Below are positions 1-11,483 of a stretch of DNA of 64,000 nt, one piece after another. Origin of the DNA: Diphasiastrum complanatum. Its lineage: Eukaryota; Streptophyta; Lycopodiopsida; Lycopodiales; Lycopodiaceae. The stretch lies in the NCBI GenBank assembly GCA_029204225.1, contig CM055106.1, forward strand, positions 23,336,801 through 23,400,800, given 5' to 3'. The position numbers and the translations under genes are program-made. The notes under the pieces were generated by a model. That model was not told the origin of the DNA and made no database searches. It was given only the letters and a program-made list of their open reading frames with translations. The first letter of the stretch is position 1. Each line of letters begins with the position of its first letter.

Positions 1-740
1 AAGCCTTTTTTTTTCCAGAAGAAAGCCACCTCCAAAAATAAAAATCCAGAGCAAAATCTAAAATCTTTATTCTATAATCAGGAAACCTTGATCAAGAATG
101 GTTTGCTTTCCAATGCAACAAAACAACAGAGGTCCCAATCCAAATCATCTCAAAAAAATGAGCATCAAAACAATAAAAAACTGATAGAAATCATACGAAT
201 TATATTCCTTGCTCCAGGTCCTTTGAAAAAGTTGTATTGCTCTTGTCATGTTCAAAGTCGTGAGCGCATGACACTGTGTTGGAAATGTGTGCTATGGAGC
301 CCGGTAGTACAAGGAACAAATTTTGAACAATGACAACACTTAAAAAGTGTTTAAAAAATGGACCTTAGGGGCCCAAACGGTCACAACCTGGCACCTAAGC
401 CCTGGGCTCCTTTTTTCAACTGCTTTTCAGATTTCAAATGGCCACCTCATAACAAAAAAACCCTATTTTTATTCTTGTTATTTTTATATTCTCTAGCCAT
501 TGAGCTTCTTGCTTTCATCGATTTACCTACAGTCTTCAGCGAAGGATTGCATTGGTGGATAAGTGGCAGCATATAGCATTTGTGTCTACATCGATCTCCA
601 TAGTTTCTGATCTATAACATCATTTGCTTAATTGTTGCTGGAGATTTTTGAACTCTTGGGCTTTTTTTAAGGGAGACTTCCAATCTGTTTATAGTCTATT
701 TATGAAAAAGTTTCCTCTAGTTAGATAAATAGTATTTCAT
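1..740. other. No supportable gene
   Basis: AT-rich sequence with only short open frames and no recognisable domain. Two open stretches (88-333 and 358-576 on the plus strand) lack homology I can name and have no start context or neighbours supporting them. A GC-richer patch at 360-410 is unremarkable. I see no LTR end, tRNA or terminal repeat. Confidence 0.5.
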
Positions 741-810
741 AAAAAAAAGGGGAAATGGGCTAGGGCAGGGACTGCGCCAGCCCTACCCTGGCCCATTTCC
801 CTTTTTTTTT
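741..810. repeat. Long perfect-looking hairpin (30-bp arms)
   Basis: The arms at 741-770 and 781-810 are reverse complements with about three mismatches, around a 10-base loop (771-780). The core pairs GGAAATGGGC with GCCCATTTCC and ends in A-run/T-run pairing. It lies about 100 bp upstream of a decayed transposase-like coding region, so it could be a terminal or subterminal part of a DNA transposon or a small fold-back element. I found no second copy in the window. Confidence 0.6.
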
Positions 811-915
811 AATGGTGAAAATGAAATGGTGGAATGGATCTACTATTTCGTTGGAAGAATTCCTTATATAAGAAATGCTATAGAAACCATATACATTTAG
901 GAGAGAAGTGAAAAA

Positions 916-1281
916 TTGTACATCTTATTAGACAACAAGACTTACAGTGTGGCAACCAACAACGTCGTGGATAATCCATCCCCACCAACCTGGCTTCAAA
1001 ACCAGGAGCCTCCTTCAACTTGTTGCAGACCATGTTTTGTGGCAAAGGACTATTTAACATATCATTCATGCATTGGATCATCTTTAAGTCATGTTTTACC
1101 AAGAAAACCAACAAAGGCAATGATGAAAAATGTTCAAAAAATGAAAAACAAAATTGCGGAGACTATTTAGAATAAGGTTCAAACTTACTGGGATGCAAAT
1201 GTAATACAAGGTGCATGTGATGATCTTGGAATTAGTAGAAATGCATATTCCACTTTTTTAGAATAGTTAAAGAAGTCTTTT
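916..1281 (+). pseudogene. 5' part of decayed transposase-like gene
   Basis: One reading frame runs from 916 to about 1281, interrupted by TAG codons near 1168 and 1264. Its translation has a lysine-rich stretch followed by a segment reading CDDLGISRNAY, which looks like part of a helix-turn-helix. The frame then shifts and continues as the open frame starting at 1290. I treat it as the upstream part of the same degenerate gene because the distance is zero and the next frame has real domain content. No name can be given on this part alone. Confidence 0.35.
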
Positions 1282-1289
1282 TTCAAGTA

Positions 1290-2011
1290 ATGGTGAAGAA
1301 AACTTATCTTCATCGTCCATATTGGATAAGATTAGCAAGAAATTTTTATAATGACGGAATGTTCAAAGTAGTTGAACAACCACTTCATATAACTAATTTA
1401 TACAAATCAGAATGTGGTGAGCTCAATTACAATGATTGTAATAATATTTTTCTTGATATTGAAAATGTTCTAAAATACATTATTCGATTCTATAAATTAG
1501 AAGAACATCAAGTAAATGGAAAGATAATTATTGTAATGAAATTAGATGAATTTGAAATCATCAAAGGTCAAAAGCTGGAACGAGTGAGTGTCATTTTGAT
1601 GAACCAAATTTCAGATACTGATGATCAAACATTTAGTGTTCAATTGGAAAATCACATATGGTGGTTGGCGGCATTCCAGGTATGCTTTTCAATTTTCTTT
1701 TTAGGTATTGTTATTAACAATGAATATGTTGTCGTTTCTTATTAACATGTGATGTGATACTTGTTTCTCTACAGGTCTTGAAAGAGGATCATAAAATACT
1801 TTCATGGATATTTTCACGAACAAATAATGGCGAGATTATAAAAAGACATTTGGAGGGTGAGAAATTTACAGTCGAAAACCATGGAAGTTTTCAAATTCAA
1901 TGGCACCTTGCAAGGGATTTGAAAACATTGAAATGTATGTATAATGTCTCTCATGGGGCAACATTAAAGCATCCATGTCTTTTTTGCATGAAGGGGATTG
2001 CTACAATATGA
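1290..2011 (+). pseudogene. Transposase-like gene with one apparent intron
   Basis: Two open frames, 1290-1679 and 1775-2011, are separated by a 95-bp interval that starts GTATGC and ends CTACAG; joining them at phase 0 reads through as ...AAFQ/VLKEDHK.... The product ends with HLARDLKTLKCMYNVSHGA followed by HPCLFC, a CxxC pair. The order basic N-terminal part, beta-rich middle, then (G/A)D-K-x-L...G-A-x-x-PC-x-x-C resembles, from memory, a poorly named transposase-like family best known from cnidarians, sponges and algae. A stop follows at 2009-2011 and decayed sequence continues to about 2620. Upstream stops and the frameshift near 1285 mean it is probably dead, though the splice signals look intact. 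Family assignment is an inference. Confidence 0.4.
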
Positions 2012-2640
2012 ATTTGGGATGACCAAACACTGGCCCAACATGAGAAGCAGAAGATTCAAATATAAAAAGTATTTTGCCAATTCCATTAAAAAGTGTTCAC
2101 ATATGCACATTACATATTGAGATTCGTATTATTGAAAAACTCATTTATCTGCATATTCTCCTTGCACGGAATAAAAAACTGGAGTTTGTGGCTAAAGCAG
2201 CTATTAAGAGGTTGGAAGAAGTTCTTTCAGAGACAGGACTATGTAAAGGGAATGCCACCATTGAAAAAAGTGACAAACTCTCCAAAAAAAAAACAGAAAT
2301 GTTCCTAATAAGCCATCAATTGGAGGTGCAAAAGCAAGAAAATTCTTATCCAATCACACACGCAAAGAATCTAGTGTCAAATACAAAATTTGAAAAAAAT
2401 TTGTTTTAGCCACATGAACACTAGAAGGAAGTAATCAAATGGAAAAGAGACAAGTGTGGAAGAACTTAGCATTGTCCAAACTCAAGCACTTGATCTTGGT
2501 GTTGAAAGTTGGTTGTGCCACACTTCATGCTAAATGTACTTTGATAAATGTGAGGTTGACTCAGAGAATGAATTGCAAAAAAACAACTTCAAAGTCTCCT
2601 TCAAGGCCTACTAAGTGGCATAGTTGAAGGGCCCCACCTA
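2012..2640 (+). pseudogene. Degenerate 3' continuation of the transposase-like gene
   Basis: Overlapping short open frames (2074-2409, 2093-2308, 2439-2627) in different phases, rich in lysine and leucine, follow the CxxC-containing part without a clear boundary. Frequent frame changes suggest decay. No catalytic residues can be assigned. It could equally be unrelated AT-rich intergenic DNA. Confidence 0.2.
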
Positions 2641-2991
2641 GCATGTGCTTGCCTCAAATTTCATGCCCTAGGTCACCCAGTCACCACCCCTATAAGCCAC
2701 CAAGTGACCCTTGGTTCAAGCCATTTTAACTCCACATTCATCTTCGCAATCATGCATCAAAGTTAACTTCTAAACCTTCCTAATACTAAAACCTTCCCAC
2801 ATCTGGTTCATGTGTAGGGTTTTTGTGCTCTTGGATACTATTGGATATTTGAATCACCATAGATCATTTAATATTTGTGAACAAGAAATCATGTCTGTCT
2901 TAGTATTGAACATGCAAAATCTAAATTTTGTTTCATGCATATTCACATCTATGATTACTAAGCGCCACTTTGCACTATGTGTTAAACAGCT

Positions 2992-2993
<2 letters not shown>
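2641..2993. other. No supportable gene
   Basis: A C-rich stretch (2630-2720) followed by AT-rich DNA. No domain, LTR end or RNA gene is visible. Confidence 0.5.

Positions 2994-3075
<82 letters not shown>
2994..3075. repeat. (CT)n microsatellite, about 41 units
   Basis: An uninterrupted CT run of 82 bp. It is the only long tract in the window with pyrimidines on the plus strand; all others read (GA)n. Open frames across it on both strands (Ser/Leu or Arg/Glu repeats) are artefacts. Confidence 0.97.
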
Positions 3076-3078
<3 letters not shown>

Positions 3079-3529
3079 TACAATGTATTTTAGTCCATTA
3101 CGGAAGAGTCTCGTGTTCTTTTGCAACAAAGAAATTAAGCATAGCATATGTCACTTAATGTGAGCCTTATGAAATATTTAAAATCACTACTTGTGAGACA
3201 ATAACAATTTTTTTTTTCTTTTGATGTAGCTCCCATGAATAATATGGGCCTATCATCCCTTTAAAAACATGCAACCATGCTGCATGCTATGTGAGGCCGA
3301 CATGGCTTAGACCTAGCTTCCCATCTTAGACTCCCACAAAAAGTTAGAAATTTTGGTTTTTTTTTTCATAATCTTGTGCAACATTAGGAATCTTATAGAG
3401 GATTAGAGTTTTTATTTTTTCTCAAATAGACTTTTTCTTCTAATAATTTTTTAATATGGTCAACTTTTTAGTTATTATGTGTGCATCTAGCCCCCACAAA
3501 AAAATTGGACTAAGTCTTACAACCAATCA
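3076..3529. other. No supportable gene
   Basis: AT-rich DNA with T-runs between the CT microsatellite and the first recognisable Copia codons. The missing 5' LTR and gag of the following Copia element are not found here. Confidence 0.5.
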
Positions 3530-4942
3530 ATGGATAATAGATTTAATTGGCTGAACTACTTCATGACCAACCATCAAGGAGCATCTAGCGACAGTTCTTG
3601 GATCATGGATTCCGGAGCCACTCAGCACATGACTAGCCTCATTGGCTGTTTCGAGGTCCTATACACCTTACAGTACTCAAAAATTCGTTCACCTTGGCAA
3701 CAATAGCACACAAGCTATTAAAGGTGAAGGCATTGTAAGATTATGCTTTGCAAATGATCAGTCTAAGCTACTCTCTAAAGTCCTGTATGTACCAAAGTTA
3801 TCTACGAATCTGCTCTCTGTAAGCAGAATCATAGATCTAGGACACAAAGTAGAATTCGAATGTGATCAGTGTAAAGTAGTTGATAGGATAGGCAAGATCC
3901 TAGCACTCGGAAAGAGGCATGGATACTTGTATATATTAAGTCATTGTTTTCTGTCTCTAGTTAGGCTCTTAGTACTTCAATTCGTTCAAATAAAGATTTA
4001 CTTTGGCAATATAGACTTGGTCATTTAAATCATGTTGTTGTACAACAAATGTCTAGACAATCTATTGTTTTTGATCTTGACTATCCTCACAAAAAAGTCG
4101 AGTTACCTGTCTATCAAGACTGTCTAGTTGGTAAACAGACTAGGAAACCATTCAAGTCAAGCCATTAGCATGTTGCTAGAAGATTACTAGACGTTGTACA
4201 TTCAGATATTTGTGTCCCGATGAAAAATCCTTCGTTGAAGGATGCCAAGTATTTTATAACCTTTATTGACGAATTTTCCAGAAGGACGATGGTGTATTTC
4301 ATAAAGAAAAAATCAAAATCCTTCAACTGCTTCAGAATCTTCAAGGAGCGTGCAGAAAAGGAGACTAGAAGGACAATCAAGGCCCTAAGGTCAGACAACG
4401 GTGGAGAATACATTTCTGTCGAGTTTAAGGAGTACTGCCAAAGCCAAGGCATTGAGCAGCAATTCATCACTCCTTACAGTCCTCAGTCTAATGGCTTAGT
4501 TGAGAGGAAGAATCGTACTTTGGTCGAATCTTCTAAGTGTATGCTATCGCATGCATCGTTGCCCAAGAGATTCTGGGCTAAAGTTGTCTCCACTGCAGTT
4601 TACGTCCAAAACAGATGTTTGACCAAGGCCTTCTCAGACAAGACACCCCACGAGGTGTGGACAGGCCCTAAGCCTTCTTTGAAGAACCTAAGAGTGTTTG
4701 GGTACATTGCCTACGCGCAGATCCCAAAGGACACAAGGAAGAAATTGGACTTCCAAGGTCTGAAGGCTATTTTGATCGGATATACTTCGTCTGATAACAC
4801 CTACAGGCTGTACGATCCTGATACCCAGCAAATCTTGTATAGTAGGGATACAGTCTTTATCGAGGATCAGTTCGTCGACATCAAATGCAAGGATATTGCT
4901 CAAGAAGAACCTACATCACCTGCCATTGACACGACAGTTTGA
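3530..4942 (+). pseudogene. Copia-1 protease, GAG-pre-integrase and integrase (broken)
   Basis: The frame starting at 3530 contains SSWIMDSGATQHMT, the Copia aspartic protease site. It shifts near 3655 and again near 3940-4000, with a stop near 4165. The integrase core retains all three catalytic acids: D in VHSDICVP (about 4204), D in LRSDNGGEY (about 4392) and E in NGLVERKNR (about 4500). The integrase C-terminal part (FGYIAYAQIP, SRDTVFIED) follows and the frame ends at 4942. Enzymes of this set would mature the capsid and insert cDNA, but breaks upstream prevent a polyprotein. Confidence 0.88.
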
Positions 4943-6700
4943 GCTTTTGGCTCAGGCGTGTCTATTGTCGACCCACTTCGAGATAGAAAATCAGACAAAG
5001 ATGTTGCTGCTACCCAACAACAAGTCCCAGGAGCGGTTCATCAGTCGAATCCTCCCAGAAGATCAAGCCGATTGCACACACAGCCCACAAGGTATACTCC
5101 TGAGTCTGCCTATCTCTTAATGCAGGAACCGACGACAGTCGAAAAGGCACTTAGCCAACCAGACTCTGATCTCTGGAGAGAAGCCATGGACAGAGAGTAT
5201 TCCTCTCTGATTAAAAATCAGACATGGTCATTAGTCGAAGCTCCTATTAGTTGTAATATTATTGATTGCAAATGGATCTTTAAGATCAAATATAATGCCA
5301 ATGGAGCAATTGATCGAAGGAAGGCTAGACTAGTAGCATGAGGATTCACCTAGATCCTGAATGTCAACTACAGTGAGACTTTTAGTCCAGTCGTCAAACA
5401 TTTGTCAATCCGAATGCTCTTGTCTTATGTTGTAGCTGCCAACCTCGAAGTACATCAACTTGATGTACAAACAGCCTATCTGAACGGAGTCATACAAGAA
5501 GATATCTATACGATCCAACCCGAAGGATACGTTCTAGAAGGCATAAAGAATCATGTTTGTAAACTCCACAAAGCACTGTACGGCTTGAAACAGTCTGCCA
5601 GAGCTTGGTTTCAGAGGATCAACACATTCCTCATTGAACAAAGATTCAAACCAAGCACTGCTGATTGCAACGTTTATTCAAGGTCAGTGCAACAGTCCAT
5701 CATTATCATCACCTTGTATGTTGATGATACATTGTTCTTCAACAACAATACCAAAATGGTCAAGGATTTAAAACAAATGTTGTTCTCAGAATTCATTATG
5801 ACTGATCTGGACGAAGCTCACTTCTGTCTTGGAATTCAAATCCACAGAGACAGAGCAAATCAACTGATTTACATCACTCAACAAAGGTATCTTCACAATG
5901 TTCTTAACATATACAATTTGATGAATTGTAAATTAGCTCACTCACCAATGGATCCAGGCCTACATTTGTCTTGGGACCAATGTCCCCAGACCAAGCAGGA
6001 AGAGGAGCAGATGTGAGAATATCCATATCGATCGATACTTGGATCTCTCATGTACGCAATGCTTTGTACAAGACCAGATATCTTTTTTGTTGTAAGCTCA
6101 CTTAGCCAATATATGGCTAATCTTGGCATTACCCATTGGAAGGCTCTTATTCGAGTCATGAGATATATTTGAGCTACCATGGACCGGTGCATCTGCTATG
6201 GAGATGTCAACAATGACAATCTTCATCAGCTTAGTGGCTATTCTGATGCAAGTTGGGGAGGAGATGCAGATAGTTGTAAGTCCACATCTGGATTTACATT
6301 CTTCTTCAATGGCGGTTCTATTTCATGGAATAGTCATAAACAAACCTCTATCGCACTTTCTTCTACTGAAGCAGAATATATTGTTGTTTCTCGATCTATT
6401 AAGAAAGTTTTTTAGTTGAGAAATTTGCTGTCAGATGTCAATCTATATCAGAACAGCCCTACAACTTTATTTTGTGATAATCAAAGTGCCAACCCTAGAT
6501 TCTATTCTAGGAGTAAGCACATTGAGGTCAGATATCACTACATCAGGGGCAAGGTTTTCAACATAGAGGTAAGCTTAACATACTACAGAACGCATGACAT
6601 GGTTGCAGACACCTTCACAAAAGCACTCAGTGTTAATGCACACAACAGATTTTGTGCATTGCTCAGTCTGAAGATCAAGGCATTCATGGATCCAGATTAA
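4943..6700 (+). pseudogene. Copia-1 reverse transcriptase and RNase H (broken)
   Basis: The RT begins with the Copia signature WREAMDREYSSL and NQTWSLV, loses frame at RLVA (TGA near 5339, TAG near 5351), then runs open from 5402 with LDVQTAYLNG and ALYGLKQSARAW and the catalytic YVDD within LYVDDTLFF (about 5717). TGA codons near 6014 and 6170 interrupt the link to RNase H. RNase H retains YSDASWGGD, STEAEY, TTLFCDNQSA and KHIEVRYHYIR. A TAG near 6413 separates its last part, which ends at 6700 with VADTFTKAL. The catalytic acids are present; the stops are what kill it. Confidence 0.9.
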
Positions 6701-7689
6701 GGGGGGGTCTTGGATCTATTCCATCTAGCTCTCCTAAATCCCATTTTAATCTGCCTCCATTCATGCTGCATATTTACTAACGTTGTCACGCAGTCTGCAT
6801 ATTTACATGCAAATTCGCACAGACGAAGAAAAGGCGAAAGAATCGCGACTACACAGTTTAAGGTAAAAGACAAAAAGGAGACACTATCTTACAGAATGCC
6901 AAAAGTGCCCTAAAAGCTAAGGCACCTGTAAATCCTATCCTAAGGCCATTCGTAAGAGTGACGCACTTTTTGCATCATCACCAATGTTCACTTCAGCACT
7001 GGCTGACGTCACACCCTTTTCACGCTCAGCCCATGCAGTTGCGCTAACTGATTGGACAACGATTGCAGCCACCCACGATCTCCTACAGACAGCACATCCA
7101 CTTTGTACTTTCACATCTGCACACCTGTAATATTATGTAATATATATATACTGGACACCATTTGTGTAAGATATGATGAAGAGAGCAGAAGAAGACGACA
7201 TAAACGAAGTAGATGACCTGAGCATTGATTCTTCATTTTGTCAGAATTAAGGTTTAATTCCTTTTTACAAATTGATATAAGCTTTGTAGGGCACGCGGTT
7301 TCGTCTGCTACTGTATTGGGCTCTACCGCATTATTGACATGTATACATGATATACTTAATCGGATACAGTTCGTTGTTTTCACTCAGATCTATGTTAATA
7401 TTGCTATGCTTATCATTCATTCTGTCTAATCTTTCTAGTTGTTCTTATTGGTAATAGACGATTAACATTTAGTCTTGTCTTTCGCAAATCATTCGTGACT
7501 ACTTATTAGTCAAGCACAATCTAGCTCTTCACGAATCATTCGCGACAAATTATTCTTCTGGCGCTTCATCTATTAATGTTTGGCTACGTAACCTAGAATG
7601 ACCGTAGTTTCTATCACTAAAGTTCTATCATTTTTATAGGTGTAGTCATGCTTACGGAGAGAGTCATATAGTTCATTCTGCTACGCACA
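6697..7689 (+). repeat. Copia-1 polypurine tract and 3' LTR
   Basis: The polypurine tract TTAAGGGGGGG (6697-6707) follows the RNase H stop directly. The LTR then runs about 980 bp to a CTGCTACGCA end near 7689. It contains an AT-rich possible promoter at 7134-7152. Its last 100 bp (GGCTACGTAA, TTTCTATCAC, TAGTCATGC) resemble the end of the LTR at 49430-50060, so the two belong to related families. The exact 3' end is uncertain. Confidence 0.7.
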
Positions 7690-7728
7690 AGCATTTTCTG
7701 TTTATGGGTAACAAACGACTTTACTTAG

Positions 7729-9002
7729 GTGCAAGATCTGAGAGAACAATTTATTGCAGTTGGAAAAAATATTCAAGATTCAGTGTTGGTATCCATTGTA
7801 CTTAAAAGTCTACCTTTAGCCTATCAGAACTATGTAATAATGCTATCGTTAAGAGAAACGAGGCCTTTTTTTGATGAGCGAAATGCCATCTTACTACAGG
7901 AAGAAATGAGACGACAAAATATTGTCAACATGGACGATTTCAAGGAACAAGCATTCATGGCAAAGAAGCAAGAACAAAGTTCCAAGAAGAGTGGCAAAGG
8001 GAAGAAGAAGAAGCAACAGCAGAAGATATGGAAGAGAATCAGTCAACTCAATCAGAAGATGGAAACAAAGTGGTTCGAAAAGGAAACTGTTTTATTTGTG
8101 AAAAATCAAGACATTATGCAAAGGAGTGCTAGCACAACAAGTTCAAGAAAAAACAGGACAAGAATTTTGCTGAAGAAGAAGAAGCATCTAATGCAAAATT
8201 GAGTGCTTTTGACCTTGAAAACTATGAGCTGTTTTCAACATCGACATCTTCTAGTGGTGGCTTCTCGAAGGAAGAACACTATTGGTTTATTGATCTAGGC
8301 GCTTCGAAGCATATGACACCTACACATATGATATAAAAGGAGTTGGAAAAATACAAGTTCAACTACCTTCAGGAAAGTTTGGAAACATAAAGGATGTTCC
8401 AAGAATCAAGAAAAACTTACTCTTAGTATCAGCTATTGCTAAGCAACACATGGTGGTGCAATTTGATGAAATGCGGTGTCTCATCAAGAAGAAAGATAAT
8501 GAAGTAGTAGTTGAGGGCATACTTACAGGGCAGTTCTGCAAACTTCAGGCTCAGGTAGTGGATCATCATGCAAATGTTGCAGATATAAGATCAGTAAGCA
8601 AGTTATGGCAGAAAGGTTTGGACATTTGAATTACAAGAGTCTACAAGTCTTGAGGAAATACATCATGGTTACAGGTTTATCTCAAGTTGTTTCTGATCAC
8701 AAGGTTTGTGAAGGCTGTGTCTTAGGCAAGCATCATAGGAAAAAAATTTCATCTAGTACATTCAGAACGAAAAATGTTCTAGAACTTGTTCATACAGATT
8801 TATGTGGTCTTATGAGGACTCAATCTTATGAGGGAGCAAGTTACTTCATGGTGTTTGTGGATGACTATTCTAGGAAGACATGGGATCTATCTTCTGAAGA
8901 ATAAGGGTGAAGCTTAGAAGTATTTCACATGGTTTAAGACACATGTGGAGAAAGAAACAAATTGACAAATCAAGATACCCCGCTTGGACAAAGGGGGAGA
9001 GT
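7729..9002 (+). pseudogene. Copia-2: gag, protease, pre-integrase fragment
   Basis: Starts inside gag (REQFIAVGKNI, LKSLPLAYQNY), lacking the gag N-terminus. A lysine-rich linker and a CCHC knuckle (CFICEKSRHYAKEC, in a shifted frame near 8090) follow, then the protease site WFIDLGASKHMT (about 8285; DSG has become DLG). GAG-pre-integrase runs from 8605 (FGHLNYKSLQVL, CEGCVLGKHH) into the integrase start HTDLCGLM and FVDDYSRKTW, then a stop near 8902. A scrap reading DKGGEYAD ends at about 9003 where it is joined directly to RNase H sequence. No LTR is attached. Inactive. Confidence 0.85.
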
Positions 9003-9735
9003 ATGCTGATTGGGTTGGAGATGCAGAAGAGACCAAAGATCTACCACAGGATATGTTTTTAGTCTTGGTTCTGGTGCTATCTCTTGGAATTCAAATAAGC
9101 AGCATACTATTGCATTATCATCTACAGAGGCAGAATATCGAGCTACTACAAGTGCAACATGTGAAGCAATATGGTTACGAAGGATTCTACATGATCTACA
9201 TATGGTACAAGATTCACCTACGGTACTTTAGTGCCGCAATCAAACTTGTATTAAATTGGCAAAAAAATCTAGTTTTTCACAGCATGACAAAGCACGTTGA
9301 AGTACAGCAACACTTCATCGGAGAGAAAATTCAAAGAAAATTCAATGGCAAAGATATTCGCAACTTTCTCTTCCATAGGGTAATAGATAAGCTCCACTTC
9401 ACCACTTTGAATTTTCTCTCCGATGAAGTGTTGTTGTACTTCAACGTGCTTTGTCCCGCTCTGAAAAACTGGATTTTTCACCAATTTAATACAACTCTGA
9501 TTGTCGCATTGAAGTGCCATAGGTAGATCTTGTACTATATGTAGATCATGTAGAATCCTTCGTAACCATATTGCTTCACATGTTGCATTTGTAGTAGCTC
9601 GATATTCTGACTCTGTAGATGATAATGCAATGGTATGCTGCATCTTTGAACTCCAAGAGATAGCACTAGAACCAAGACTAAAAACATATCATGTAGTAGA
9701 TCTTTGGTCTTCCGCATCTCCAGCCCAATCAACAT
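9003..9735. repeat. Large inverted repeat of Copia RNase H
   Basis: Arms 9003-9336 (plus) and 9405-9735 (minus) are inverted copies with only scattered mismatches, separated by 68 bases. Both encode the Copia RNase H end: [31 protein letters not shown] and WLRRILHDL. The minus arm continues through the loop into VELIYYPMEEKVAN. The left arm is fused at 9003 to the integrase scrap of Copia-2; the right arm continues into Copia-3. Confidence 0.9.
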
Positions 9736-11220
9736 CCACATATCCCTGCAACTTCAAATCATCCTGTCTACCATAGAGAATACCAAATCTCAAAGTGCTC
9801 TGGATATATCTGAGTATCCACTTAGCAGCTTTCAAATGAATTTGCTTAGGCTTAGCCATAAACTAACTAACCATACTCACAGCATAAGCAATATCTGGTC
9901 TCGTAGTAGTAAGATAGATTAAGCTTCCAACAAGCTTTCTATATAATGTCTCATCTACATCCTGATCTTCCTCAACTTTAGTAAGCTTACATCCACTATC
10001 ATATGGTGTAGAAATAGGCTTGCATTCTGACATATTGAACTTTTCAAGAAGTTCATGAGCAACTTAGATTGAGAAATAAATAGCCCCCGTGCTACTCTCC
10101 ATACCTCAATCCCAAGAAAAAATTGTACTGAACCAAGATCTTTCATGTCAAACTCTAACACATACATCACTACAATTACAATATGATATATCTCTTATCA
10201 AAACATAAAGTGTATGCTCTGAACTACTTCTCTTAAAGCCAAGCTCCTCAAAGTATGTGTCAATCCTCGTGTACCATGCCCTGGGTGCCTGCTTAAGTCC
10301 ATATAGTGCCTTGTCCAATTTGCAAATCTTGTCTTCATGTCCTGCTACTATGTATCCCTCTGGTTGCTCCATGTAGACTTCTTCCTCTAAATTTTCATTC
10401 AAGAATGCACTCTTTACATCCATTTGTTGAATATCGCATCTAAACTGAGCTGCGAATGATAAAAAAAGTCATCATAGTAGTAGACTTAGCAACTGGTGCA
10501 AAAGTTTTCTCATAGTCATCCCTTCCTGTTGAGCATAACCTTTTGCCACCAATCTTGCCTTATATTTTTCTATAGAACCATCTGATTTGTTCTATAGACC
10601 CACTTGTATCCAATGGCCTTTTTATCTGTAGGTAACTGAACAAGTCTCCAAGTCTTGTTCTTCATGATTGAGTCATACTCCTCATCCATAGCTTTCCCCC
10701 AAATATGCTCTTTTTCAGCCTCTCTAAAAGTAGATCTATCCTTGGTTTCTAATACTATGGCCATACATGCAAAATGTACCCATCTTCATGATGATCCTCT
10801 TGTTGAACATCCTGTTGATCTTCATCTTCATGTTGCATTTCAAGTCAGTCGATTTCCTAGTTCCATGCGTACTAGACTCTCCATGTTTCATAATGACACT
10901 ATTCTTCATAGTTTCATAGTACCATCTAGGCAATCTTCTAGCCTCTGATGTAGGATGCTTCATGCCTGGTGAAGTAGGAGGTGAATAAGTATCACATATA
11001 CTTCATCTATTCTTCCTCTTTCCTTTCTCAACCAAAATCACTCTAGGTTCTTGGATTGGTGTAGGTGATACATGTGTCGATTCAGGCTCCTATAATAACT
11101 CATCACATAATATAGGGCTTCCTACATCTTGAACCTTATCATAAGGTATCTCTGTATCTTTATGATTTACCTCCTTATCAAAGACTACATCTCTACTTAT
11201 GATGAATTTCTTACCTTCTA
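9405..11220 (-). pseudogene. Copia-3: antisense RT-RNase H fragment
   Basis: Reading on the minus strand from 11220 downward: integrase C-terminal tail (FIISRDVVFDKE), a linker, RT start (WGKAMDEEYDSIMKNKTW, 10570-10764), RT middle ([29 protein letters not shown], 10148-10423), RT end (DLGSVQFFLGIEV, 9955-10170) and RNase H (9405-9643). The YVDD block is broken by a frameshift near 10150-10180. The integrase tail closely matches the plus-strand fragment at 47877-48460, so these are one family. No LTR remains. It ends abruptly at 11220 against the LTR of Copia-4. Confidence 0.87.
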
Positions 11221-11471
11221 GTTAAAATAGCAATGATCGACTTATACAGTGCTTTCCTATTTCGACGGCACCACATGTGCTTAGTTTTAGAGTTATCGAG
11301 CCATCTTTCTTTTACGAGCCCTTTGAGTGTTTTTAAGAAACTCATCTTTGTACTTACTAGTAGTTCTTTAATATACAGTTTGAAGAGAGTAATTCCGTAT
11401 TCTTGTTGCACTTGACGTTGTGCTGTGGTGATCGATCTGGTCGGGTGCTTTCAATTGTATTTTTCTTAACT

Positions 11472-11483
11472 TGGTATCAAAGC
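11472..11483 (+). promoter_or_regulatory. Copia-4 primer-binding site
   Basis: TGGTATCAAAGC follows the LTR end CTTAACT. It differs by one base from TGGTATCAGAGC, the site complementary to initiator tRNA-Met that primes most plant LTR retrotransposons. Its position fixes the LTR boundary and the plus orientation. Confidence 0.85.

Larger units (their letters stand above)
3530..7689 (+). mobile_element. Copia-1: 5'-truncated Ty1/Copia retrotransposon
   Basis: Order of domains is protease, GAG-pre-integrase, integrase, reverse transcriptase, RNase H, polypurine tract, 3' LTR, which is the Copia order. The 5' LTR, primer-binding site and gag are absent, so the copy is 5' truncated near 3500. 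At least five in-frame stops (about 5339, 5351, 6014, 6170, 6413) and several frameshifts make it inactive. It opens the block of Copia fragments upstream of the phosphatase gene. Confidence 0.9.

Noticed and set aside
2810-3163. Open frames across (CT)n/(GA)n tracts, with Ser-Leu or Arg-Glu repeats (also near 13477-13785, 24434-24790, 58874-59519, 60700-61041)
   Set aside because: Dinucleotide repeats are open in all frames; there is no supporting domain on either side.
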